Source: Parvularia atlantis (lineage: Eukaryota; Opisthokonta; Rotosphaerida). Taken from it: DNA of 32,252 bases. Within the stretch, counting starts at the first letter, position 1; the number at the start of each line of letters is the position of its first letter. The stretch covers positions 1 to 32,252 of the forward strand of contig CALSCO010000693.1 in NCBI GenBank assembly GCA_943704415.1. Reading direction: 5' to 3'. Below the pieces are notes generated by a model. The model searched no databases. It had not been told where the DNA came from and saw only the letters and a list, made by a program, of their open reading frames with translations. Below are positions 1-8,400 of this stretch, in pieces. Made by a program: the position numbers and the translations under genes.

Positions 1-38
1 CCCCCCTCGCGCCGCACGCTCACGCACAGCGCGCACAG

Positions 39-547
39 ACTGCCCGTGGGTGGCCAACTGCGTCGGGCGGCGCAACCACCGCTTCTTCACGGCGTTTGTG
101 ACGGCGGTGACGGTGCTCGCGGTGCTGGTCGAGGTCTTTGTGTGGGTGCACCTGGCCGAGCTCATGCGCGAGTCGTCGGCCGACAGCGGCCCGCAGCGCT
201 TCCGCGACGCGCTGCAGCAAAGCCCAATCTCGTGCGGCCCTGCGCCGTTTTGTGTGGGCGGGAGGCCATGTGCACTCACACGCCCGCGCAGGTTCGTGCT
301 GGCCGTGTACGCGTTCCTCTTCGGCCTGAGCGTGTCGGGCCTGGCGATCGGGCACTGGATGTTTGCGGCGCAGAACACGACGACGAACGAGAACCTCAAG
401 GAGATGTGGTCACGCGAGCGCGGGCGGGCCGCGAGCCCGTTCACGGACGGGCTGCTGACCAACCTCGCGCGGTTCTGGTGCGGGCCGATGCCGCCGCGCT
501 TCGCCGACTGGGCGCACGGCGGGCCGGCACAGACGCTTGTTGTGTAG
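39..547 (+). CDS. DHHC protein S-acyltransferase, 3' part only
   Basis: This is the C-terminal part of a membrane palmitoyltransferase, which transfers palmitate to cysteines of client proteins. The exon opens after a CAG acceptor at 36-38 and begins inside the last His codon of the DHHC motif. The residues that follow are C-P-W-V-A-N-C-V-G-R-R-N-H-R-F-F, so codon 41-43 is the catalytic cysteine. A membrane segment follows (TAFVTAVTVLAVLVEVFVWV). A 60-nt in-frame intron is likely at 232-291 (GTGCGG...CGCAG); removing it joins S to FVLAVYAFLF, the next membrane segment. The family TTxE motif is visible as TTNE at about 391-402. The stop is TAG 545-547. The N-terminal half, with the first membrane segments and most of the Cys-rich domain, lies before the window. 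Family assignment is firm; the exact intron is inferred. Confidence 0.9.
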
Positions 548-714
548 CCGGCGGCCAAGCCTGCCAGCAGCACTCCGAGAGCCGGCATGCGAAGAGCATC
601 ACGTGCGCACAGCGGTGTTTTCTAGTCTCGCTTGCGCCCCAACGCAAACACGCGCTGTCCCCTTCGCCCGCCCTCGGCACGCCCACCGACCCCGCCGCCA
701 CCGCCACAGAGACC

Positions 715-3700
715 ATGTGCGCGAAGGAGCTTGACGACCTGGACGCGCTCGTCGCGGGCCTGCAGGCGATGTCGCGGGTGCGTCGCATGCGCGTCTCGGA
801 TGCGTCTGTTTACGCGCCCGCTCCACCTCCGCGCGCGTCCCGCTCATGAAACGCGCGACGACATGGGGCCCGCACTCGCCGCCGCCCGGCCCGCCGCCGC
901 CCGGCCCGCCGCCGCCGCCGCCCGCGTCCGTCGACGACCTGCTGCGACGGCTGCAGAGCGAGCAGAACTACGACTCGGACGACGACGACCCGTCCAAGAC
1001 GCTTGTCGCGCCGCCGCTGTCGGGCCCGCCGGTCGCGCCGCGGCGCAAGTCGGTCGACCAGGGCTCGGCCGCGCCGCCCGTGCCCACGTCGCGCCCGCCC
1101 CTCCCGCCCATGGGCACCAAGCCCGTCTCGCTCAGCATGGCCAACCTGCCCTCGGCCACGGGCAGCCCTGCCGGCAGCGTCCGCGGCGCCGCCCCGCGGC
1201 CGCCCCTGCCCGGGCACCTCCGCGCGCCCTCGTCCGGCACGATGACCTACCCGGTCAACACGGCGCTCAACCCGCCGCCGCCGCCGCCACCGCTGCCGCA
1301 GTCGCTCGCGCACGTGCAGCGCCCCGGCGGCGTGCCCCAGTCGACACCGCCACCGCCGCCGCCGCCCGTGGCCGGCGCGGGCCTGCCGCCGCCGCCGCCG
1401 CCGCCGCTGCCCTCCGCGGCCGCCGCGGGCTTCTCGGTCAACCCGCTGCTGCCCGAGCTGCCGCCGCCGCCGCCGTCGGACCTGCTGACGCTCATCGACA
1501 TGCCGCGGTCGGCGCAGGGCCAGCTGCACCAGCTGCAGGGCGGCGGCGCCGGCAGCACGCCGACGATCGCGCCGCAGATGCCGCTGCCGCCGACGCCGGT
1601 GGTGTCGCGCACCAAGCCCGGGACAACGCCGGCGGCGCGGGCGGCGAGCGCGCCGCGCGAGGACAAGCTCATGCTGACCGTGTCTAACCTGGACGGGACG
1701 ATCAAGAAGACGGTCGAGGCGACGCTGGACATGACCGGCCAGGACCTGAAGGCGCTCGTGGCGGGCAAGATGGGCCTGAACGGGCCCGAGTACTTTGGGC
1801 TGGCCCACGCGGGTCACGCCTTTGACAAGTTTGTGGACGCGGGCCGGACGCTGCGCGACCAGGACGTGCCGCGGCAGCTCGTGTTCAAGGTGCAGTACAT
1901 GAAGCAGCCGCGGGCGCTCAACAACGCGACGGCGATTGGGCTGTACTGGCTCCAAGTCAAGACGATGGTCGTGTCGGGTCTGTACCCGATCACCGACTAC
2001 CTCGGCGTCAAGTTGGGTGCGCTGCACCTGCAGGTCCACCACGGCGACTACAATGTCGGACGGCACACGACCGGCTTTCTGGCGTGCGTCCGGGGCGCGC
2101 GGGCGCATGCGCGCGGCTGGAGCGGGTGGAGCGGGCGCTGGTCGCAGCCGTCCCACTGCGCTCGCACGGCCCAACTGACGCCGTGGCCGCAGCACCCCCG
2201 ACGCGCTCAAGCCGTACTTGCCCCAGGCCCTGATCGAGCGCTACAAGCTGCAGTACTGGCAGCGCCGCCTGCTGGCGCAGTACTCGCGCTACCGCGGCCT
2301 GAGCGTGAGCGAGGCCCAGCTCGAGTACCTGCGCGTGGCGCGCAAGTCGCCGGCGTTTGGCGCGAGCATCTTCGAGGTGCGCGCGGGGGCCCACGCGCTC
2401 CTGGGCGTGGCCGAGGACGGCCTGCTCGTCAGCAGCAAGCGCAACTCGCTCTGCGGCGACTGGTCGTTCTTCCCGTTTGAGCAGCTGACGGCGTACAACC
2501 GGACCAACATCGGCATCATGTTCCAGACGAAGGACGTGGTCAACATGGGCATGCACGACGACGAGGCCGAGGCCGCCCTGAGCATCTTGCACGAGTACTA
2601 CTCGCTCTTCCGCGTCGCGCTCGACCCCAACTTTGTGCCGGACGTGATCCTCCCGCCCAAGGAGATGTTTGACCTACCGCCCAAGCGCATCATGCTCTCG
2701 AGCTTCCCCTCGCGCCTGGAGCTGTTCAAAGACGCGTACCAGCGCCACGTGGTTGAGGCCAACACCCGCCCGCTCCTGGCCGTGCTCGAGAAGATCGACG
2801 CCGACCTGGACGAGGGCCGCAACTGCGATGTGCTCGACCTCGACAGCGTCGACCTGACCGACGACCAGTGGCACCTCATCCGCAAGGCCCTCACCGACAC
2901 GTTTGCGTTCAAGCCCGCGGTCGGACAGGTGCGTGCCGCGTGCAACGGGCTCGGGCGATTCACGCCGCGCGCGCGTGCACAGGTCTTTGTTGAGAACTTT
3001 TCGGTCAACGAGCTGCGCATGTCCAACAACCCGCACCTGAGCGCGGCCGCGATCGAGTCGATGTGCGTTGCGCTCGCCGCACACCTCCCTTGCTGACCGC
3101 CGCGCGCGCGCGCCACGCCAGGGTGCCCCTGTTCAACACGTCGTTCCCCGCGCGCACGATCAACTTCTCCAACAACAGCAAATTCACCAAGGACCACTTC
3201 AAGGCGCTGTCGGGCCTGATGAACGGCGCGCGCCGGGTCGACTCGCTCGTCTTGCACGACACGGACTTGGGCGACCAAAACGCCCTTATGCTGCTCAAGA
3301 GCATCAAGACGAGCCTGATCTTCCGCACGCTCGACCTCGCGCGCACGGGCCTGACCGACGGCTTCTTCTTCCCGCTCGCGCTGATCATCCAGGGCCACCC
3401 GTCCCTGGCCGACCTCGACCTGGCCGGCAACGCGATCAGCGACGACGGCTGCACCAAGCTGGTCGAGGGTATCCGCTCGAGCCGGTCGATTGTGCGGCTC
3501 AACCTGACGTCGACGCGCGTGCGGTCGCACTCGATCAAGACCCTGCTCGACGTCATTGGCTTCCGCGGCCGGCCCAACCACCTCGAGGTGGCCAACACCA
3601 AGCTCTCGTTCAAGACCGCGATGAAGATCGCGTCGCTGCTCCAGCACAGCAGCACCACCAACAACAGCGTGGGCATGTCCGGGAGCCTGTTCTACCTGGA

Positions 3701-4457
3701 CGTGCACAACACGGGCCTGACCAAGAAGGGCGCCCTCGCGATCGCCGCTGCGCTCGACGGCAACAAGACGCTTGAGACGCTCGCGATCGGCGCCAACGAG
3801 CTCGACATGGACTTTGTGGCCGTGCTCGCGCGCGCCCTCGCCAACAACACCAAGCTCAAGATGCTCAGCGTGCGCAGCAGCAGCCTCGGCAGCGACGGCT
3901 ACGAGACCCTGGCGCGGCTCGTGCGCAGCAACACGACCCTGGTCGAGCTCGACTGCAGCAGCAACACGCTCAGCCAGGCCGACGTGCGCGCGCTCGCCGA
4001 GGCCCTCGCCTCCAACAAGACCCTCCAGACGCTCAACCTCAGCAGCTGCACCAAGGTTGGCGCCGAGGGCGTGGGCGCGCTTGTCGCGGCTGTCACGCGG
4101 CCCGGCAGCACCTCGGTCCTCGCCAAGCTCCTGCTCGACGGCTGCAACGTGGGCGATGCGGGCCTCAAGAAGATCGCCGAGGCGCTCGGGGCCGCCACCG
4201 GTGCGCTCGAGCACCTATCGCTGCGCGAGAACGCCATCACCACGGCCGGCCTCAAGGCTTTCGCGCCCGTGTTTGAGCGCAACACCAAGCTGCGCACGCT
4301 CATCTTTGACAAGAACCCGGCCGCGCTCCTCACCACCGGCGGCCCAGAGCTCTTCCAGCCGTTCTACGCGGCCGTGCTCAGCGGCCGCACGATCACGTGC
4401 GACGAGGACATCCGCGCGCTCGCCCAGGACGGCTCCAAGACGATCAAGAAGAAGTGA
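715..4457 (+). CDS. FERM-LRR protein with talin-like FERM domain
   Basis: Likely a cytoskeleton/membrane-cortex linker. Exons: 715-777, 957-2083, 2193-2928, 2983-3062, 3122-4457, giving about 1113 aa in frame. The N-terminus (MCAKELDDLDALVAGLQAMSR) resembles a paxillin-type LD helix. A long Pro-rich segment follows, with many PPPPP runs that could bind profilin, SH3 or EVH1 domains. A FERM domain spans roughly residues 255-540: a ubiquitin-like F1, an F2 with talin-like GFL and EAQLEYLRVARKSPAFG signatures, and a PH-like F3. From about residue 605 to 1090 there are RI-type leucine-rich repeats (L..LDL..N...D.G...LA.AL). The protein ends in a basic KTIKKK tail. There is no talin rod and no visible capping-protein site, so it is neither a true talin nor a complete CARMIL, although PH-like-then-LRR order recalls CARMIL. 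The start is uncertain: an ATG at 846 reads in frame through a poly-Pro stretch into exon 2. Confidence 0.85.
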
Positions 4458-4538
4458 GCGGGGCCGCCGTGAACTACTTCGCTTTTTTTTGTGCTTTCAC
4501 CCCCGGGGTAACGATCATTGGAACCGAGCGCGCGGTGC

Positions 4539-5204
4539 ATGTGGACGGTCGCATCGCACCCGGATCGCGGGCGGTACCTCGTGGCCGCGCGCGACGTCGA
4601 CGCGGGCGAGCTCGTCGTCGCAGCCGACTGTCCGCTGGCCTCAGTGTCGATCCACGACGACGACGACAACGACGAGACCGATCTCTACGTACGCCTCGCC
4701 CGCCGCGTCGAGGCGCGCATCCGCATCGACACGCACGCCCGCGCCCTCGTGCACGAGCTCTGCCCCGCCGGCGGCGACACCCTCGCACGCGTCCGCGCCA
4801 ACGCCTTTGGCGTCTACGCCCGCGACCCGCCCGGCCAGGTCGCCCTCGCGCTCTTCACCGGGCCGCTCGCCCTCCTCAACCACGCGTGCGCGCCGTCGTG
4901 CGCCCGCGCCGAGCCGTGGGGCAGCCCGGGCCTCGCCATCCGAGCGCTGCGGCGCGTCCCCGCCGGCGCCGAGCTCTCGCTGTCGTACATTGGGGCTGCG
5001 CGCCGCACGACGGCCGGCGAGCGCCGGGCGCAGCTGCGCGCGCACTGGGGCTTCGAGTGCGCCTGCGAGCGCTGCATCGCCGAGGACGCCGGCGCCGACG
5101 CCTCGCCCGAGCTGCCCGTCTGCGACCACGACGCCTGCGCCGGGTGGGTCGTGCGCGGCGCGTGCGTCTCGTGCGGCGCGGTCACGCCGTTGACCCGGAC
5201 ATAG
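4539..5204 (+). CDS. Small SMYD-like SET-domain protein
   Basis: Probable protein-lysine methyltransferase using S-adenosylmethionine. It is a single exon of about 221 aa; the first in-frame ATG is at 4539 (MWTVASHPDRGRYLVAARDV). SET hallmarks in order: the N-flanking GRYLVAARDVDAGELV strand, the LLNHACAPSC motif (NHxCxP type, active-site pocket), the AGAELSLSYI motif with the SET tyrosine, and a post-SET zinc site (WGFECACERC). A further Cys/His cluster at the C-terminus (CDHDACAGW...CVSCG) may bind a second zinc. The SMYD family normally also has a MYND finger and a TPR-like C-terminal domain; both are absent, so this is a minimal form. The stop is only 30 nt before the first base of the permuted tRNA, so its 3' UTR must overlap the tRNA gene. 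Substrate unknown. Confidence 0.8.
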   Translation: MWTVASHPDRGRYLVAARDVDAGELVVAADCPLASVSIHDDDDNDETDLYVRLARRVEARIRIDTHARALVHELCPAGGDTLARVRANAFGVYARDPPGQVALALFTGPLALLNHACAPSCARAEPWGSPGLAIRALRRVPAGAELSLSYIGAARRTTAGERRAQLRAHWGFECACERCIAEDAGADASPELPVCDHDACAGWVVRGACVSCGAVTPLTRT

Positions 5205-5234
5205 GCGTTTCCCGCGCCGCTCTGCTGAGTGGAG

Positions 5235-5319
5235 AGGTGTTCCCTTCGGGGGCGCAGGTTCGAATCCTGCCGTCGTCGTTGAGACGACGTGGCGGAGTGG
5301 TTAACGCGGCACCCTGCTA
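5235..5319 (+). tRNA. Circularly permuted tRNA-Ser(GCU) gene
   Basis: The 3' half (5235-5278) lies upstream of the 5' half (5283-5319), separated by only TTGA (5279-5282). Read as 5' half then 3' half, it folds into an 81-nt type II tRNA. Acceptor GACGACG (5283-5289) pairs perfectly with CGTCGTC (5271-5277), with discriminator G 5278. The D stem is GCG/CGC around GAGTGGTTAA. Anticodon stem GCACC (5309-5313) pairs with GGTGT (5236-5240, one G-U). The loop is CTGCTA plus A5235, giving anticodon GCT at 5316-5318. The variable arm is TCCC-TTC-GGGG and the T arm GCAGG-TTCGAAT-CCTGC. The break falls between positions 37 and 38, the usual tRNA intron site. A-box and B-box are both present but in reversed order. 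No canonical-order copy is in the window. Permuted tRNA genes are known from red algae, prasinophytes, a nucleomorph and an archaeon. Confidence 0.93.
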
Positions 5320-5323
5320 TGAC

Positions 5324-5335
5324 TTTTCTTTTTTT
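5324..5335 (+). terminator. Pol III T-tract terminator of the permuted tRNA
   Basis: TTTT at 5324-5327 and a run of seven T at 5329-5335 begin five bases after the last base of the tRNA 5' half. This is where RNA polymerase III should stop if transcription runs from the 3' half through the 5' half. It supports a single permuted primary transcript rather than two separate tRNA fragments. Confidence 0.8.
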
Positions 5336-5365
5336 GCTACGTACCTACGGCGTGGTTAGTGCTCG

Positions 5366-5403
5366 ATATCTAAATCAGATATACGTATGTTGCTCTTTTT
5401 TTT
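5366..5403 (+). other. AT-rich hairpin followed by T8
   Basis: Within an unusually AT-rich patch (about 5320-5410), ATATCT (5366-5371) and AGATAT (5377-5382) form a 6-bp stem around the loop AAATC. Eight T follow at 5396-5403. It could be a second Pol III stop, the end of a small RNA, or 3'-end sequence of a flanking gene. It is not a tRNA arm, because the 7-nt reading of the loop lacks U33. Function unknown. Confidence 0.35.
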
Positions 5404-5409
5404 CCTCCT

Positions 5410-5422
5410 CACTGAGTCAGTG
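5410..5422. repeat. 13-bp palindrome with AP-1/GCN4-like core
   Basis: CACTGA and TCAGTG arms surround a single G, and the centre TGAGTCA matches the bZIP AP-1/GCN4 core. It lies between the permuted tRNA and the 3' end of the VWD gene, so it is not in an obvious mRNA promoter. It may be chance. Confidence 0.3.
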
Positions 5423-5487
5423 TCTTTCTTGCGCACTTCCATGCCGTGCGCACACACAGAGAGGCACACAGCTAAACCCAGACGCGC

Positions 5488-8400
5488 TTACTGCGCACTG
5501 ACGCTGTAGCACCGGAAGTAGCACACCTGCTGCCCGAGCCAGCCCGAGTAGTCGGTCGGGTCGACGACAAAGTCGTTCACCGTGACCGACGGCGCGAACG
5601 GGCAGCCGTACTCGCATGTAAGCGGGTCGCGCGACGTGATCCAGCCCTTGACCTGGCAGCAGTGCGTCTCGCCGGCGATCGTGACCGTAAAGCCCGTCGC
5701 GAGCTTGTCGGCCGAGGGCTGCATCCAGCAGTCGCGCTGGACGGGGCCGGGCGCCGACAGGCTGGTGCCGGTGCTGAAGCTGGCCGCGAGCGCGCCAGGC
5801 GGGGTGATAGTGAGGGCCTCCGAGCTGGCGATGGTCACGGTCGCGTCGATGCTCGGGTACAGCGTGTAGCAGCCGGCGTAGCACGGCGTGAAGAGGGCCT
5901 GCTCGACGAGGACGCAGGCCTCGGTCCACGTGTTGGTCGGGCAGCCCTGGAGCACGCAGCCGACGGGCCCGTCGACCAGGGGCGGCTGGTAGTTGCTCAG
6001 ACCCGTGCTGATGCAGCAGTAGACCGTCCCGTCCGCCGCCGTGACCTTCTTGCCCGAGCGCGCGCCCACGTCCGCGCTAAACGCGAAGCACTCGTCGCCG
6101 GGCTCGGGCTCGCTGCCGGGCGTGGGCGAGTTGAGGCGCTCACCGGTGTAGACGTGGTTATAGTACGGGCCTAGGCGAGCATGGCGTGCGCGCGAGTGAG
6201 CGAGGCGTGCGCGGGGAAGGGGAAAGCAAGGCACGCACCGGTCACGTTGAGCGGGGCGCCACCGCACGCAATCAGGCCAGGGCCCCCCACGGTCAGGACG
6301 GCGGGGCCGTAGATGCCGCGTGTGGCCGGGCACGAGAGCAGCGTGTCCGAGATGCGCGTCGCCTGGGTGCTGGCCACGCCGAGAAAGCCGCCGTCAAAGA
6401 CACACTTGAGCGTGATGTCTTCGACGAAGCCCGAGCCATAGATGGTCAGCGTCTCGTCAAACTGGGCCAGCAGCGGGCTCAGGCCGGTGACGACGGTGCA
6501 GACGGGCGTAGGCGTCGCCGTGGCCGTGGCCGACTGGGTATAGCTGTCCGTGGCGCTCTGCGTGAAGCTGTCCGTCGCCGACTGCGTGCTCGACTGGGTG
6601 TAGCTGGCCGTCTCCAACTGGGTGTAGCTCGCGGTCGCCGACTGTGTCGCCGAGCCGGTCGCTGACTTGGTCGCCGAGCCGGTCGCTGACTGGGTCGCCG
6701 ACTGGGTGTAGCTGGCTGTCGCACTCTGCGTGAACGACTGGGTGAACGTGTCCTGGTCCGTGCTCGTCGCCGATTGGGTGTAGCTCGCCGTCGCACTCTG
6801 CGTGAAGCTTGCGGTCACACTCTGCGTGAAGCTCGCGGTGGGGCTCTGCGTGAAGCTCGCGGTCACACTCTGCGTGAAGCTCGCCGTCGGGCTCTGCGTG
6901 AAGCTCGCTGTTGCCGACTGCGTGAAGCTCGCGGTCGACGATCGCGTCACCGACTGGGTGAAGCTCGCGGTCGCCGACTGGGTGAGGCTCGCTGTGGCCG
7001 ACTGGGTGAAGCTCGCGGTCGCCGACTGGGTGAGGCTCGCTGTGGCCGACTGGGTGAAGCTCGCGGTCGCCGACTGGGTGAAGCTCGCGGTGGCCGACCG
7101 CGTGAAGCTGGCGGTGGCAGACTGCGTGGAGCTGGCGGTGGCCGACTGCGTCCAGGTCTTGACCGGCGTGGGCGTGGGCGTGACGGCATCTGCGAGCGCG
7201 CAGGGCAAACGTCAGCGGGCGCACACGAGAGAGCGCCACGCACAGGTGAAGTTGGACGGGACAGGCGTGCACGACGACGAACCGCGCTGGATGGACAGCG
7301 ACGGCGACGAGAGGGGCGACAGTGCGGGCACGGTGCACGTCAGCTGGAAGTCGGTCACGGCCGTGGCGGGCGACGAGACCGTGCCCAGCAGGCTGTCGGT
7401 GAACAGGCACGAGATCGTGAAGCCGTCGTAGTAGAACGCGCCGTACACGGTCAGTTTCGTGCCCTGCACGCCCGACGCCGGGCTGACCGCGATCACCGTG
7501 GGGCACTTGGTCAGGTCCACTGAGCAGTCCGAGCCAGTGTAGTTGGCGAAGCACGAGCACGTGTTGGTCGCCACGCACGTCCCGTGCAGGCTGCAGCCCG
7601 TCTCGCACACGGGCCTGGTCGTCGTGGTCACGCTCGAGTTGCTGAACGCGCACATGTCGGCCAAGCCCTGGATCGCGGCCGCCACGAACGTCGTTGTGCC
7701 CGTGTCCGAGCCCAGCAGGTAGTCCTCCACGCACGCCAGCAGCTCCTCGATCGGGTCGTAGCCGCTGGCGCGGCACAGGTCGATCAGCGGTCCCATCGTC
7801 TGGTTGCAGACGGTCCAGGCCGGCAGCGTGTTGTTCGGGTAGGTGATGTCCGGGCGGGTAGAGTTGTACGGCGGCGACGACGGTGCCGTCTGGTTCTCTG
7901 CACGCACGGGTGGCGCCGCCGCGCCCACGTCAGTCGACGCCAGCGAGACCAAGCAGCGCTCAGAACGCACTAGAGCCGTTGATCACGTCGTTGGTGATGT
8001 CGACGACGGTGCTGTTGGGCGACTTGGGCAGGTCAGCGGGGATCGGATTGGCCGGCACGTTGGGCGGGGTGCATGTCAGCTGGGGCGGAGGGCTGCACGT
8101 GGCGTTGACCGCGCCCGCGGCCGTGCTCGTCGGGCACGACTCGCCGCTCGTCCAGAACGCGCTGAGAGGCTCAAACGTCGCGCTCGAGTTGTAAAACATG
8201 CTCTTGGCCAGGGGCACCTGGCGTGCTGGTCAGCACGCCAGCCCGCAAGCGCTGCCGGGCGGGGCGCACCAGCATTGCTTGCGCAAACGGGGAAAGGTCG
8301 TCGTGGCCGATGCCGTTGTGCAGGTTGAGACCCGTCGCAAGCGTGCCGTTGAAGAGCGTAAACTCGTTCTTGTTGTTGCCGTCGGGCGTGCCGCAGATGC

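Noticed and set aside
810-2210. 466-codon open frame on the minus strand
   Set aside because: Antisense of the Pro-rich and FERM exons; repeated Arg/Gly strings come from the GC-rich repeats.
5235-5319. Two unrelated tRNA fragments or a pseudogene
   Set aside because: All stems, including a compensated GCG/CGC D stem, pair perfectly between the two halves, and the break is exactly at 37/38. Random fragments would not do this.
5366-5403. A second tRNA after the permuted one
   Set aside because: The hairpin loop lacks U33, there is no B-box and no matching acceptor stem.
6510-7165. CRISPR-like regular repeat array
   Set aside because: Units are 24 bp, contiguous without unique spacers, and encode a continuous protein stalk in a spliced eukaryotic gene.
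6802-7431. Plus-strand frame encoding KLAVADWV-type repeats
   Set aside because: It is the reverse strand of the TQSATASF minisatellite. Frames stay open in all phases across that array, and the minus-strand reading is supported by flanking IPT and VWD domains and splice sites.
8218-8240. Inverted repeat GGCGTGCTG/CAGCACGCC at the end of a VWD-gene intron
   Set aside because: A strong hairpin on paper, but short perfect inverted repeats are expected often in such GC-rich sequence, and the splice junction here is well supported without it.
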